Shown: positions 23,724 to 32,855, numbered from the stretch's first letter. The stretch is 64,000 bases of DNA from an uncultured Oscillospiraceae bacterium (GCA_947632175.1 CANROC010000001.1:124001-188000); one strand, 5' to 3'. Made by a program: numbers and translations. The notes: generated by a model from the sequence alone, not told the origin.

Positions 23724-25001
23724 TCACCCCACGTAGTCCCGGACCGCGGGCCACAGGTCGGGCCTCACGGTGACATCCGCCACGATGCCGGCGTCGGTAT
23801 AGGCGAGGGCGTGGACCTGGGCCTCCCGGTGGAGGGTATCCAGCAGCGCCCCGGCGGCGTAAGGGAGGGTCAGTGTGACGCGCTTTTGGCCCCGGCCCAG
23901 GATCTCCGTGAGCATGGTGAGGAGCCGGTCGGTCCCCTCCCCCGTCTTGGCGGAGATGGCGACGGCGTTGGCTTTGCGGGGGATGCCGGCGGGGTCCGGG
24001 CAGAGGTCGGATTTGTTGTAGCAGTCGATGCACGGCGTGCCCTCCGCCCCGAGCTCCGCGATGAGCCGCCGGACCACGTCCACCTGGGCCTCGCGCTCCG
24101 GGGAGGAGGCGTCGATGACGTGGATGAGCACGTCGGCGAAGGAGAGCTCCTCCAGTGTGGCCTTGAACGCCTCCACCAGGTGGTGGGGGAGCTTGCGGAT
24201 GAAGCCCACGGTGTCGGACAGCAGGACCTCGCTGCCGGGGGCTAAAACGAGCTTCCGGGTGGTGGTGTCCAGTGTGTCGAAGAGGCGGTCGTTGGCCTCG
24301 ATGCCCGCGCCGGTGAGGCGGTTTAAGAGCGTGGACTTCCCGGCGTTGGTGTAGCCCACCAGGGCGACGACGGGGACGCCGTTTTTCTCCCGGGCGCGGC
24401 GCTGAGTGGAGCGGACGCGGCGGACGTCCTCCAGCTCCTCCTCTAATTTTTGGATCTTCCGCCGGATGTGGCGGCGGTCCGTCTCCAGCTGCGTCTCGCC
24501 GGGGCCGCGGGTACCGATGGGGCTCTTGCCGCCGGAGGCCGTCTGGCGCACAAGGTGCGTCCACATGCCGGTGAGGCGGGGCAGGAGGTAGTTATATTGG
24601 GCAAGCTCCACCTGCAAGCGTCCCTCTCTCGTGCGGGCGCGGGTGGCGAAGATGTCCAGGATGAGCTGGGAGCGGTCCAGCACGTGGACGCCCAGGTCCT
24701 CTTCCAGCGCCCGCAGCTGGGAGGGAGAGAGCTCGTTGTCGAAGACGGCCAGCGTGCCGTCGTTTGCCTCCAGAAGCTCCTTAACCTCCCGGACCTTGCC
24801 CTCGCCGATGAAGCTCCGGGGGTCCGGCGTGCGCTTATTTTGCAGGATTTTTCCCACGCTGACGCCCCCGGCGGTCTCCAAAAGGGCCTCCAGCTCGTCC
24901 AGCGTCGTGTCCGTCGATCTCTCGCGCTCCTCCATGCTGTCGGCGCAAAGCCCCACCAGCACGGCGCGCTCCGGTGCGTTGTTCTCCAAGGTACTCTCCA
25001 T
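23724..25001 (-). CDS. hflX: Ribosome-associated GTPase HflX
   Basis: 425 aa. N-terminal HflX domain (RTPDPRSFIGEGKVREVKEL, FDNELSPSQLRALEE), the linker signature GTRGPGETQLETDRRHIRRK, then a G domain with G1 GYTNAGKST, G3 SDTVGF and G4 NKSD. Known role: splitting or rescue of stalled ribosomes under stress. The frame stays open for another 70 codons into repeat block 6, but MESTLENNAPER at 25001 starts the conserved protein; the upstream residues (LLVGGGQGGSER) are translated repeat DNA. A minus-strand TATACT lies about 20 bp upstream of the ATG. Confidence 0.95.
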   Translation of the reverse strand: MESTLENNAPERAVLVGLCADSMEERERSTDTTLDELEALLETAGGVSVGKILQNKRTPDPRSFIGEGKVREVKELLEANDGTLAVFDNELSPSQLRALEEDLGVHVLDRSQLILDIFATRARTREGRLQVELAQYNYLLPRLTGMWTHLVRQTASGGKSPIGTRGPGETQLETDRRHIRRKIQKLEEELEDVRRVRSTQRRAREKNGVPVVALVGYTNAGKSTLLNRLTGAGIEANDRLFDTLDTTTRKLVLAPGSEVLLSDTVGFIRKLPHHLVEAFKATLEELSFADVLIHVIDASSPEREAQVDVVRRLIAELGAEGTPCIDCYNKSDLCPDPAGIPRKANAVAISAKTGEGTDRLLTMLTEILGRGQKRVTLTLPYAAGALLDTLHREAQVHALAYTDAGIVADVTVRPDLWPAVRDYVG

Positions 25002-25029
25002 TTCAGGCGTTTTCTGTAGTATAGCACGT

Positions 25030-25966
25030 GTCGCGCGGGTTGGAAAGGGGGAAAATGGGGGAGGCGGCGCGAAGCGCCGGAAGGGCGCTGTCATCCCACG
25101 TTCGCTTCCCCCCTGCCCCCCTCCTACGAGGAGGGGGCTTAAAAAGGGTTGCGCCTGCGGCGCATTCTTTGATTTTCCCGCGCGGCGGGGACGGGGGACG
25201 GGCGGACACATGGGTCCGCCCCTACAGTTTCCAAATTTCGTTCCATCACCGCCGTAGGGGCCGCCACTCTTGGCGGCCCGCGTTGTTGTGTCGGACCAGC
25301 CCCGTTCAACGCCGTAGGGGTCGCCGTCCCCGGCGACCCGCGTTGCGACAACATCCCATGTTGGTTGAATGGAATAACATTCCCTATTCCCCGTAGGGGC
25401 GGACCCATGTGTCCGCCCGTGGCACGTTGCGGAACGAAAACGGTTTCGATAAAACGAAAATTGGTGGTTTTCGGAGGGGCGGGTCGCCGGGGACGGCGAC
25501 CCCTACGGCGAATAACGCAAACCGGTGAAATAGACGCCCCCACCCTGCCCATCGCTTCGCTCGGGCACCCCTCCCGGAGGGAGGGGCAAAAGAGGTTGCG
25601 ATAACGGAACGATTCCGATAAATCGCAACTGCCTCCGTCTCAGGGCCCCCTCCTCGTAGGAGGGGGGCAGGGGGGAAGCGAACGTGGGATGACAGAGTGG
25701 TTCCGATAATCCGTATCCTTCCCTATTTCGCCGTAGGGGCGGACCCATGTGTCCGCCCGTGCCACGTTGCGGGACGGGAACGGTTCCGATAAAACGGAAT
25801 ATGCCGGTTATCGGGGGCATGGGCCGCCGTGGGCGGCGGCCCGTACGGCGTTGTTCGGATTGTGTCAATTGTCGATGGGCGGGTCGCCCGGGAGGGCGAC
25901 CCCTACGGCGGGTATGGCAAGCCGGTAAAATGAACACATCCGCCTCCAACCACTTTCCCCGCCGGG
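25030..25966. repeat. Intergenic mosaic repeat block 6
   Basis: Tiled units: GAGGAGGGGG (25130, 25660), GGGCGGACACATGGGTCCGCCC type (25200, 25395, 25740), CCGCCACTCTTGGCGG (25261), TCGCCGTCCCCGGCGA (25320) and its reverse (25487), CCCTCCCGGAGGGAGGG (25567), CCGCCGTGGGCGGCGG (25832), and a variant GGGTCGCCCGGGAGGGCGAC (25881) in which both arms have changed together. Confidence 0.87.
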
Positions 25967-27283
25967 TCAATTCCCTACCGCGGCCTGGAGGACGGCGTTG
26001 GCGACGGGGGCGGCTTGGGAGGAGCCGGAGCCGGCGTTTTCGATGGCCACGGCGAAGGCGTAGGGGTGGTCCGGGTCGGCCAGGTACCCTGCGAACCAGG
26101 CGGTGGGGTTTTCCGCGCCGGTCTCGGCGGTGCCGGATTTGGCGCGGAGGGCGAGGCCGGGGAAGTTGGCCGCGCCGTAGGTGCGGCGGACGCAGTAGTC
26201 CATGGCCTTGTCGAGCCTCTCGGCGGTGTCCGGGGACATGAGCTCCTCGAAATCGCCGGTTTTGCCTAAAATCATGGTCAGCGCCGGGGCCGCGCCATTG
26301 TGGGCGATGGCGGCGCACAGGCGCGCCATGGCCATGGGGCAGACGAGGTCATGGTACTGCCCCGCGCCGGACCAGGCGAGGTCCAGGCTCCCCGCTTTGG
26401 CCGCGTCGTACCGGCCGGCGGCAGTCTTCAGGCCGTCCACATTGTGGCGGGCGGTGAGGCCCAGCTTTTCGGCGTACCGGGCCATGGTCTCCGGGCCCAG
26501 CTCCAGGGCCAGGGAGGCGAAGACGCAGTTGCAGGAGGAGGCCAGGGCGTCCTCGATCTTCATGTCCCCGTGGGCCCGGGGGCAGGTAACCTTGCCGCCG
26601 CCGACGCTCATCTCGCCGGTGCAGGCAAAGTCCCGGTCGTAGAGGTCGGGCAGGCACTCGATGGCCGCCGTCATCGTCACCAGCTTGAAGGTGGACCCCG
26701 GCGTGAGGGCGGCGGAGAGGGCGCGGTTTAAATAGACGCCGGGGAGGCTCTCCACGTCCTCCGGCGGGTCGTCCGGGTCAAAGGTGGGGGTAGAGACGGC
26801 GCAGAGGATCTCGCCGGTGGTGTAGTCGATCACCGCCACGGCCCCGGCCCGGTCCCCCAGGGCCTCCAGGGCCGCGCGCTGGAGGCCGGCGTCGATGGAC
26901 AGGGCCAATGTCCCGCCCTCCCCCGCCGGGTCCCAGAGGCCGTTCAGCAGGTCCCAGCCCAAGATCCGGTCCGCGTGGCGGTAGACGGCGCCGGCGCCGA
27001 TCTTGTAGCTCCGGTCCCCCACCACGTGGAGCGTGGCGCGGCGGGTGAGCTCATCGGCGGCGTAGGAGGCCGCGCCGTTTTGGGCGGCGTAGAGCGTCTC
27101 CCCGTTCCGGTCGGTGACCGTCCCGGCGCGCAGGGAGCCGCTTAAGTAGGCGTCCGGGTTGGAGACGAAGGACGCCCACGCCCCGCCGCGGGTGACGAAG
27201 CGGAAGACGAAAACGCCCAGCAGCGCCAGGATCGCAAGCGCCGGGGCCGCGGCCAGCAGGGCCCGGGATTTGACCTTTTTCAC
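25967..27283 (-). CDS. Short penicillin-binding protein (transpeptidase)
   Basis: 438-aa class B-type PBP with one N-terminal membrane anchor (residues 8-30). Active-site motifs are complete: STFK (Ser197-Lys200), SCN (Ser250-Asn252) and KSGT (382-385). It is much shorter than PBP2 or FtsI and has almost no N-terminal dimerisation region and no PASTA domain, resembling PbpA of actinobacterial rodA-pbpA operons. The GTG start at 27283 overlaps the upstream stop in GTGA and has GGGGAGGAGGAAGC before it, so it is coupled to the FHA-FtsW gene. Likely role: peptidoglycan crosslinking in partnership with that SEDS protein, perhaps during sporulation or division. Confidence 0.92.
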   Translation of the reverse strand: MKKVKSRALLAAAPALAILALLGVFVFRFVTRGGAWASFVSNPDAYLSGSLRAGTVTDRNGETLYAAQNGAASYAADELTRRATLHVVGDRSYKIGAGAVYRHADRILGWDLLNGLWDPAGEGGTLALSIDAGLQRAALEALGDRAGAVAVIDYTTGEILCAVSTPTFDPDDPPEDVESLPGVYLNRALSAALTPGSTFKLVTMTAAIECLPDLYDRDFACTGEMSVGGGKVTCPRAHGDMKIEDALASSCNCVFASLALELGPETMARYAEKLGLTARHNVDGLKTAAGRYDAAKAGSLDLAWSGAGQYHDLVCPMAMARLCAAIAHNGAAPALTMILGKTGDFEELMSPDTAERLDKAMDYCVRRTYGAANFPGLALRAKSGTAETGAENPTAWFAGYLADPDHPYAFAVAIENAGSGSSQAAPVANAVLQAAVGN

Positions 27284-28965
27284 GCTTCCTCCTCCCCCTT
27301 TCCCCGTCCGCGCCGCTCCGCCGGGGGCGGGGCGGGGACGGTAAAGCTGGCGTCCTGCCGGGCGTCGGCGGCCTTGACGAAGGCCAGGAGCCCCCATGTG
27401 GCGATGAGGCTGGACCCGCCCCGGGAGACGAGGGGAAAGGTGACGCCGGTGAAGGGCAGGAGGTCCACGGAGCCGAAGACGTTCAGCGCAAGCTGGGTGA
27501 GCATCACCGTCACCGCCGCGCAGGCGGCGATGGCGTAAAAGGTGCTGCGGGCCGAGCCCGCCGCCCGGACGGCGAAGAGCGCCAGCAGGAGCACCGTCAG
27601 GACGCACAAAACAGCCGTCACCAGTCCCAGCTCCTCACAGACGACGCCGAAGACCATGTCCGTGTCGGCGGCGAAAATTTTGTAAAGCCGTCCCTGTCCC
27701 CCGCCCAGGCCGAAGAGCCCCCCGGAGGCCGCGGCGGCCATGGCGCGGGTCTGCTGGTAGCCGGCGCCGGAGGGGTCGGCCCAGGCGTTCCCCCAGGCGG
27801 CGAAGCGCCGGAGGATGTAAGGCCGCGCCGTCACCGCCAGAAAGGCCCCGAAACCCGCCCCGGCCAGGGACAGCACCACCGTGGCGAAGCTCCCGGAGCG
27901 CATGAAGGCGATGACGATGTAAGTGACGAAGAAGACCGCCGCCGTGCCGAAGTCGCTCATGGCCGCCAGACACAGCACCGTGGCGGCGGCGAAGCCCACG
28001 AAGAGGAGGAGGTTCCGGCGGGTAAAGAGCCTGTCCAGCGTGGCCGCGCCGGCGAAGATGAAGCATATCTTCACAAATTCCGAGGGCTGGAAAGAGATGC
28101 CCGCCACCTCCAGCCAGTTTTTCGCGCCGAAGATGCTCTTGGCGGTGAGGAGGTTCACGAGCAAAAGAGCGATGCCGGCGGCGGCCATGGGGACGCTGAG
28201 CTTCCGGGCCCTGCCCAGGTCGCGCAGATACGTGCCGATGAGGAAGTAGAGGACAAGGCCGGCGGCCAAAAGGGCCAGCTCCTTCCAGAGGGCGCCGGGG
28301 TCGGAGGTGGCGCACACGCCGAAGCCCACCGACGTCAACATAAACGCCAGCGTCTCCACCTCAAAGCCCGTGCGGCGCAGGGCGCGGGTGACGGCGTAGC
28401 TGCCCCAGAGGAGCGCCAGAAGCCCCCCGAAGGCCGCCGCCACCGACGCTCCCGCGCCGGTGAGGAGGTGCTGGGCCGCCACCAGGGCCACGAAGGCGGT
28501 GAGCAGGAGGACGCTGACGGTACTGTGGAGCCCTGCGCGGCCGTCCCGCCGGGCCTGGGCGCGGTCCCGCTCCTCCCGGGCCGTGGCGGCGTGGAAAACG
28601 CACTTGGCCCCGCCGAAAATGAGGGCGTCGCCGGTGCGCACCGGCGCGGGACCGGTAAGGGGCTTGCCCCGGAGCTTCACGCCGGTTTTGGAGCCCAGGT
28701 CCTGGACGGTCCAGTGCCCCGCGCTGTCCCGCAGGAGGGCGGCGTGGGTCCGGGAGACAGATTTGTAGGGCAGGACCACGTCGGCGGACCGGGCCCGACC
28801 CACGATGTTCTCCCAGTTGGAAAGCTCCACCCGCGTGCCATTGCCAAGCTCCAGCCACCCCCAGACCTCCGCCGCCCGGTGGGCGGTGAGCAGAGAGGCG
28901 GCGCACCGCAGCAATATAACAGCCCCCAGCGCGGGGATCAGATACCGTGTGGCGGATAAGAGCAT
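27280..28965 (-). CDS. FHA-domain/FtsW-RodA (SEDS) fusion protein
   Basis: 561 aa. After one membrane helix, a forkhead-associated domain lies at about residues 53-125 (GRARSADVVLP, SVSRTHA with Ser71, Arg72 and His74, DLGSKTG). The rest is a SEDS glycosyltransferase with about ten helices and family motifs (FQPSEFVKICFIFAGA, GLFGLGGGQGR, TGVTFPLVSRGGSS). FHA domains bind phosphothreonine, so the polymerase may be controlled by a Ser/Thr kinase; no kinase is in this window. It is translationally coupled to the PBP. CCGGAGGTGACCCACC precedes the ATG. Such fusions occur in Clostridia. Confidence 0.93.
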   Translation of the reverse strand: MLLSATRYLIPALGAVILLRCAASLLTAHRAAEVWGWLELGNGTRVELSNWENIVGRARSADVVLPYKSVSRTHAALLRDSAGHWTVQDLGSKTGVKLRGKPLTGPAPVRTGDALIFGGAKCVFHAATAREERDRAQARRDGRAGLHSTVSVLLLTAFVALVAAQHLLTGAGASVAAAFGGLLALLWGSYAVTRALRRTGFEVETLAFMLTSVGFGVCATSDPGALWKELALLAAGLVLYFLIGTYLRDLGRARKLSVPMAAAGIALLLVNLLTAKSIFGAKNWLEVAGISFQPSEFVKICFIFAGAATLDRLFTRRNLLLFVGFAAATVLCLAAMSDFGTAAVFFVTYIVIAFMRSGSFATVVLSLAGAGFGAFLAVTARPYILRRFAAWGNAWADPSGAGYQQTRAMAAAASGGLFGLGGGQGRLYKIFAADTDMVFGVVCEELGLVTAVLCVLTVLLLALFAVRAAGSARSTFYAIAACAAVTVMLTQLALNVFGSVDLLPFTGVTFPLVSRGGSSLIATWGLLAFVKAADARQDASFTVPAPPPAERRGRGKGEEEA

Positions 28966-28989
28966 GGTGGGTCACCTCCGGGAGTGTGT

Positions 28990-29525
28990 GGAGTGGGTAG
29001 TGTGGACGGGCGGGGCGCGGGAGTTCGGGGGGTATACGCGTCGTCCGACGCTCGCTTCCCCCCTGCCCCCCTCCTACGAGGAGGGGGCGAAAAAGGTTTG
29101 CGCCTGCGGCGCATTCTTAGATTTGCCCGCGCGGCGGGGACGGGGGACGGGCGGGTTTGGAACCCGCCCCTACAGTTTTAAATTGCGTACAATCAACGCC
29201 GTACGGGCCGCATCTCCGCGCTAAGAGCCGCCGCTGCGCGGCGGTTGCGCTCCGAAACGCGCCTGCGGGCGCAGGCCCACGGCGGCCCACGTTGCGGTTT
29301 CGGATTGCTCCCGATAAACGCCGTAGGGGCCGCCACTCCTGGCGGCCCGCGTTTCGATGACCACCGATGTCGGTTGAATGGGATAACCTTCCACATTCCC
29401 TGTAGGGGCGGACCCATGTGTCCGCCCGTGCCCACGTTGCGTGACGAAACGGTTCCGATAAAACGGAAATTGGTGGTCATCGGAGGCATGGGTCGCCGAG
29501 ACGGCGACCCCTACGGCGGAATTTT
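28990..29525. repeat. Intergenic mosaic repeat block 7
   Basis: Fills the divergent gap before gltX. Units: GAGGAGGGGG (29079), GGGCGGGTTTGGAACCCGCCC type (29150), a CGCCTGCGGGCGCAGG-containing unit like the one at 21610 (29260), CCGCCACTCCTGGCGG (29330), GGGCGGACCCATGTGTCCGCCC type (29405) and TCGCCGAGACGGCGA (29492). Confidence 0.85.
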
Positions 29526-29551
29526 AAGCGTGGATGAGCTTCATTTTGGAT

Positions 29552-29580
29552 ATTATACCACAACCATCTTGAATTTTAAA
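29552..29580 (-). promoter_or_regulatory. Possible minus-strand promoter toward FHA-FtsW
   Basis: TTTAAA (29575-29580), 17-bp spacer, TATAAT (complement of 29552-29557), preceded by TGTGG. It would give a ~580-nt leader through repeat block 7. Confidence 0.45.
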
Positions 29581-29597
29581 GCCCGATGGGATATATT
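29569..29597 (+). promoter_or_regulatory. gltX promoter
   Basis: TTGAAT (29569-29574), 17-bp spacer, TATATT (29592-29597), 33 bp before the gltX ATG. Confidence 0.65.
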
Positions 29598-29629
29598 AAG
29601 GGGTAGACAAATTGGATGGAGGTTATTTT

Positions 29630-31120
29630 ATGCCTGACAGAGAGTGGCTGGACGCCATGGAGGCGCGGATCCCGCATGGGGGGGTACGGACGCGGTTTGC
29701 GCCCAGCCCCACGGGGTATATGCACGTGGGCAATCTGCGCACGGCGCTGTATACCTGGCTCATTGCCCGGCACGCCGGGGGGAAATTCATTTTGCGCATC
29801 GAGGACACGGACCAGGGACGGCTCGTGGAGGGGGCGGTGGACGTCATCTACCGGACGCTTGCCGAGTGCGGCCTTGACCATGACGAGGGGCCGGATGTGG
29901 GCGGGCCCGTGGGGCCGTACATCCAGACCGAGCGGCGGGGCTTCTATAAGGAATACGCCGAGCTTTTGGTGGAAAAGGGCGCGGCGTACCGGTGCTTTTG
30001 CGAGAAGGCCGCCTCCGAGGAGGACACGGGCGACTGGGACCGGGGCGACGACCCCTGCCGCGCCCTCACGCCGGAGGAGGCGGACAAGCGCGCCACCGCC
30101 GGGGAGCCCTATGTGATCCGGCAGAAGATGCCCAGGGATGGCTCCACCACCTTCCACGACGCCGTCTACGGCGACATCACCGTGGAGAATAAGGAGCTGG
30201 AGGACCAGATCCTGCTCAAGTCCGACGGCCTGCCCACCTACAACTTCGCCAACGTCATCGACGACCACCTGATGGGCATCACCCACGTGGTGCGGGGGGC
30301 GGAATATTTAAGCTCCGCGCCCAAGTACAATCTTCTCTACGAAGCCTTCGGCTGGGAGGTGCCCACCTACGTGCACTGCTCCTCCGTCATGGTGACGGAC
30401 GCCGAGACCGGCGCGGCGCGGAAGATGTCCAAGCGCCACGGCGACCCCAGCTACGAGGACCTGATCGCGCAGGGCTACCTCACCCCGGCGGTGGTAAACT
30501 ACGTGGCGCTGCTGGGCTGGTCCCCTGGCGGGGAGCGGGAGATTTTCAGTCTTCCGGAGCTTGCGGAGGTCTTCGACCTCCACGGCGTGTCCAAATCCCC
30601 GGCGGTCTTCGACCTTCAGAAGCTCACCTACTTCAACGCGGAGTACATCCGGGCCATGGCGCCGGAGGACTTCGCCCGCGCGGCTGAGCCGTGGATCCGC
30701 CAGAGCGTGAAGAACCCGTCCGTGGACGTTTCGGCGGTGGCGGCGCTTTTGCAGCAGCGCACGGAGAAGCTCTCGGACATCCCGGAGAAAGTGGACTTCT
30801 TCGACGCGGTTTTGGACTATTCCCCGGAGCTTTACATCCACAAAAAGTCCAAGACCGACATCCCCGGCTCCCTGGAGACGCTTCAAAGGCTCCTCCCGGC
30901 GCTGGAGGCGGTGGAGTCCTGGGACGACGAGACGCTTTTGAAGCTCCTCACGGACATGGCCGAGGCCCAGGGCGTGAAGAACGCCAAGCTCATGTGGCCC
31001 CTGCGCATCGCCCTCACGGGCAAGGCCGTCACCCCCGGCGGCGCGGTGGAGATCGCGCGGATTTTGGGGAAGAGCGAGTGCCTTGCGCGAGTGAAGGCCG
31101 CGATTGCCAAGCTTTCATAA
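29630..31120 (+). CDS. gltX: Glutamyl-tRNA synthetase
   Basis: 496-aa class Ic synthetase. The HIGH-type motif is in FAPSPTGYMHVGNLRTALY, the KMSKS loop is RKMSKRHGDP, and the anticodon-binding helical domain is C-terminal. Length is normal. In many Clostridia the enzyme also charges tRNA-Gln for the amidotransferase route; this cannot be told from the sequence. ATG at 29630 is chosen because GGAGG ends eight bases upstream; a TTG six codons earlier overlaps that site. A terminator follows directly, and ypeB lies downstream. Confidence 0.97.
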   Translation: MPDREWLDAMEARIPHGGVRTRFAPSPTGYMHVGNLRTALYTWLIARHAGGKFILRIEDTDQGRLVEGAVDVIYRTLAECGLDHDEGPDVGGPVGPYIQTERRGFYKEYAELLVEKGAAYRCFCEKAASEEDTGDWDRGDDPCRALTPEEADKRATAGEPYVIRQKMPRDGSTTFHDAVYGDITVENKELEDQILLKSDGLPTYNFANVIDDHLMGITHVVRGAEYLSSAPKYNLLYEAFGWEVPTYVHCSSVMVTDAETGAARKMSKRHGDPSYEDLIAQGYLTPAVVNYVALLGWSPGGEREIFSLPELAEVFDLHGVSKSPAVFDLQKLTYFNAEYIRAMAPEDFARAAEPWIRQSVKNPSVDVSAVAALLQQRTEKLSDIPEKVDFFDAVLDYSPELYIHKKSKTDIPGSLETLQRLLPALEAVESWDDETLLKLLTDMAEAQGVKNAKLMWPLRIALTGKAVTPGGAVEIARILGKSECLARVKAAIAKLS

Positions 31121-31133
31121 TTTTTCAAGGTGT

Positions 31134-31178
31134 AAAACGCCCCTTTTTTACCCAAGCTAGGGCAAAAGGGGTGTTTTT
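31134..31178 (+). terminator. gltX terminator fused to the ypeB ribosome-binding site
   Basis: AAAACGCCCCTTTT (31134-31147) pairs with AAAAGGGGTGTTTT (31164-31177). The T-run ends on the base before the ypeB ATG, so the GGGGTG that would serve as Shine-Dalgarno lies in the 3' arm. Confidence 0.8.
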
Positions 31179-32540
31179 ATGTGGTATTCCAAGAAAACCG
31201 GACGGCTCATCATCGTCTACGCCCTGGCGGCGGTGGCGGTCATGGGCGGCTTTTTGTGGCGGAGCGAGCGGGAAAAGACCACTCTTCGCCGGACGGTGGC
31301 GGTCGGGTACGACCACGCCTTTGTGGAGCTGGCCGACGCCGTGGGGGCGCTGGACGCGTCCCTGCAGAAGACCCTCTGCGCCGCCACGCCCACCATGGTC
31401 AGCGACCTGTGCGCCGAGGGCTACGCCCACTGCGCCGCCGCCTCCCAGGCCATCGCCAGCCTCCCCTACGGGAACATCGAGCTGGAGCACACGGCGGCGT
31501 TTCTGGCCAAGACTGGCGACTACCTCTCCTACCTGGGCCGCATGGGCGCCCGGGGCGAGGGGCTGGATGAGGAGACCAGAACGGCCCTGACGGCCCTCTC
31601 CGACAGCGCCGGACAGGTGGCCGGGACGCTGGCGGACCTGTCCGCGCGGCTCATCGCCGGGGACATCAGCACCGCCGAGCTGGACCGCGCCGAGGACGTC
31701 ATCGCCGGGGCGGAGGATAAGCTGGTGGACACCGGCTTTGCCGCGAGCTTCAAGGACATGGAAACGGACCTGCCCGAGATGCCCTCCCTCATCTACGACG
31801 GGCCCTTCTCCCAGCACATCGAGAGCCTGGAGCCCAAGATGCTCGCCGGCCTTTCGGAGATCGGCGAGGACGAGGCCAAAAGAGCGGGGGCCAAATTCCT
31901 GGGGATAGACGAAAAAAAGCTCACGGTCCTCTACCTCCGGGACGAGAGCGCCATGCCCGTCTACGTCCTCACCTGCCAGAACGGCAATGAGACGCAGACG
32001 CTGGAGGTCACCAAAGTCGGCGGCAAGGTGGTCTGGTACGGCACGGCCCGGGAGACGGCCGAGGGGGACGTGACGCCGGAGGAGGCCCTGCGCGCCGCCC
32101 GGGCGTTTCTCGCCGACCACGGCTTTGACCACATGACGTCCACCTACTACACCGCCGAGGGCGGCGAGCTCCTGGCCAATTTCGCCTACGAGCAGGACGG
32201 CGTGCTGTGCTATCCCGACCTTGTGAAGGTCTCCGTGGCCCTGGACACCGGCGCGGTCACGGGCCTCGAGGCCCGGGGGTATCTCATGAACCACACAAAG
32301 CGGGACCTGTCCGCCGCCGCCTTCGACCCCGACGCCGCGGCCCTCTCCCCCGCCCTCACCGTGGAGTCCCACCGCCCCGCCCTCATCCCCACGCCGGGGA
32401 AGAGCGAGGTCCTGTGCGAGGAATACCTCTGCAAGACCCCGGAGGGCAAGCACGCCCTCGTCTACCTCAACGCCCAAACCGGCGCGGAGGAGCGCATTTT
32501 GCTCCTGCTGGAGACGGATTCAGGGACGCTGACAGTATAA
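31179..32540 (+). CDS. ypeB: Spore germination protein YpeB
   Basis: 453 aa. One N-terminal membrane helix (about 9-27) anchors an extracytoplasmic protein. It has the YpeB hallmark PSLIYDGPFSQHI near residue 205 and C-terminal PepSY-like repeats (KAGAKFLGIDEKKLTVL-type and TPEEALRAARAFLADHGF). In Bacillus YpeB stabilises the cortex-lytic enzyme SleB, and the genes are adjacent; here no sleB-like gene is next to it. It is downstream of gltX across a terminator. Its stop codon touches the MITE-like element at 32541. Confidence 0.93.
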   Translation: MWYSKKTGRLIIVYALAAVAVMGGFLWRSEREKTTLRRTVAVGYDHAFVELADAVGALDASLQKTLCAATPTMVSDLCAEGYAHCAAASQAIASLPYGNIELEHTAAFLAKTGDYLSYLGRMGARGEGLDEETRTALTALSDSAGQVAGTLADLSARLIAGDISTAELDRAEDVIAGAEDKLVDTGFAASFKDMETDLPEMPSLIYDGPFSQHIESLEPKMLAGLSEIGEDEAKRAGAKFLGIDEKKLTVLYLRDESAMPVYVLTCQNGNETQTLEVTKVGGKVVWYGTARETAEGDVTPEEALRAARAFLADHGFDHMTSTYYTAEGGELLANFAYEQDGVLCYPDLVKVSVALDTGAVTGLEARGYLMNHTKRDLSAAAFDPDAAALSPALTVESHRPALIPTPGKSEVLCEEYLCKTPEGKHALVYLNAQTGAEERILLLLETDSGTLTV

Positions 32541-32799
32541 TACTAATATCTAATTAAAAGAAGCCATTCGCGGCGGTCTTTTTCGCGTCGTCGTCGCTGA
32601 ACACGCTTTGCTTCGGGCTCCCTTTGGTCGCCCTCAGGCGCTGTGTTCGCTCCTCCTCTCCCCGGCGGGCTTTGCCCACCGGGGACCCCGGTTGCGTCAG
32701 CCGCCTTGGAAATACCAATGGGTATTCCCTGCGGCGTCTTCCTTGCCTGACGCGAAAAATCCTCGCCGCTCGGTGTCTCCTTTTAAATAGATATTAGTA
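32541..32799. mobile_element. MITE-like element with ~50-bp imperfect terminal inverted repeats
   Basis: 259 bp. Left end TACTAATATCTAATTAAAAG; the right end, read on the other strand, is TACTAATATCTATTTAAAAG (19 of 20 identical). Weaker inverted similarity continues inward (GCGGCGGTCTTTTTCGCGTC against GCGGCGAGGATTTTTCGCGTC). The outer TA could be an IS630/Tc1-type target duplication. No transposase and no ORF of note inside. It begins right at the ypeB stop. Confidence 0.7.
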
Positions 32800-32803
32800 T
32801 AAA

Positions 32804-32838
32804 AAATCTCGGGCGGGTCTGGGACCCGCCCGAGATTT
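32804..32838. terminator. 15-bp hairpin terminator
   Basis: AAATCTCGGGCGGGT, loop CTGGG, ACCCGCCCGAGATTT. On the minus strand TTTTTT follows; on the plus strand only TTTGG. Probably bidirectional: it separates the ypeB/MITE side from module copy 2. Confidence 0.85.
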
Positions 32839-32855
32839 GGCAGTGTGGGAAAAAG

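Noticed and set aside
25001-25211. A 70-codon N-terminal extension of HflX.
   Set aside because: Encoded by repeat block 6 and absent from the conserved family; the start at 25001 fits better.
27284-27607. A 108-codon N-terminal extension of the PBP.
   Set aside because: It overlaps the FHA-FtsW gene in another frame and has shadow-type Arg/Gly/Pro composition. The GTG at 27283 has a good ribosome-binding site and is coupled to the upstream stop.
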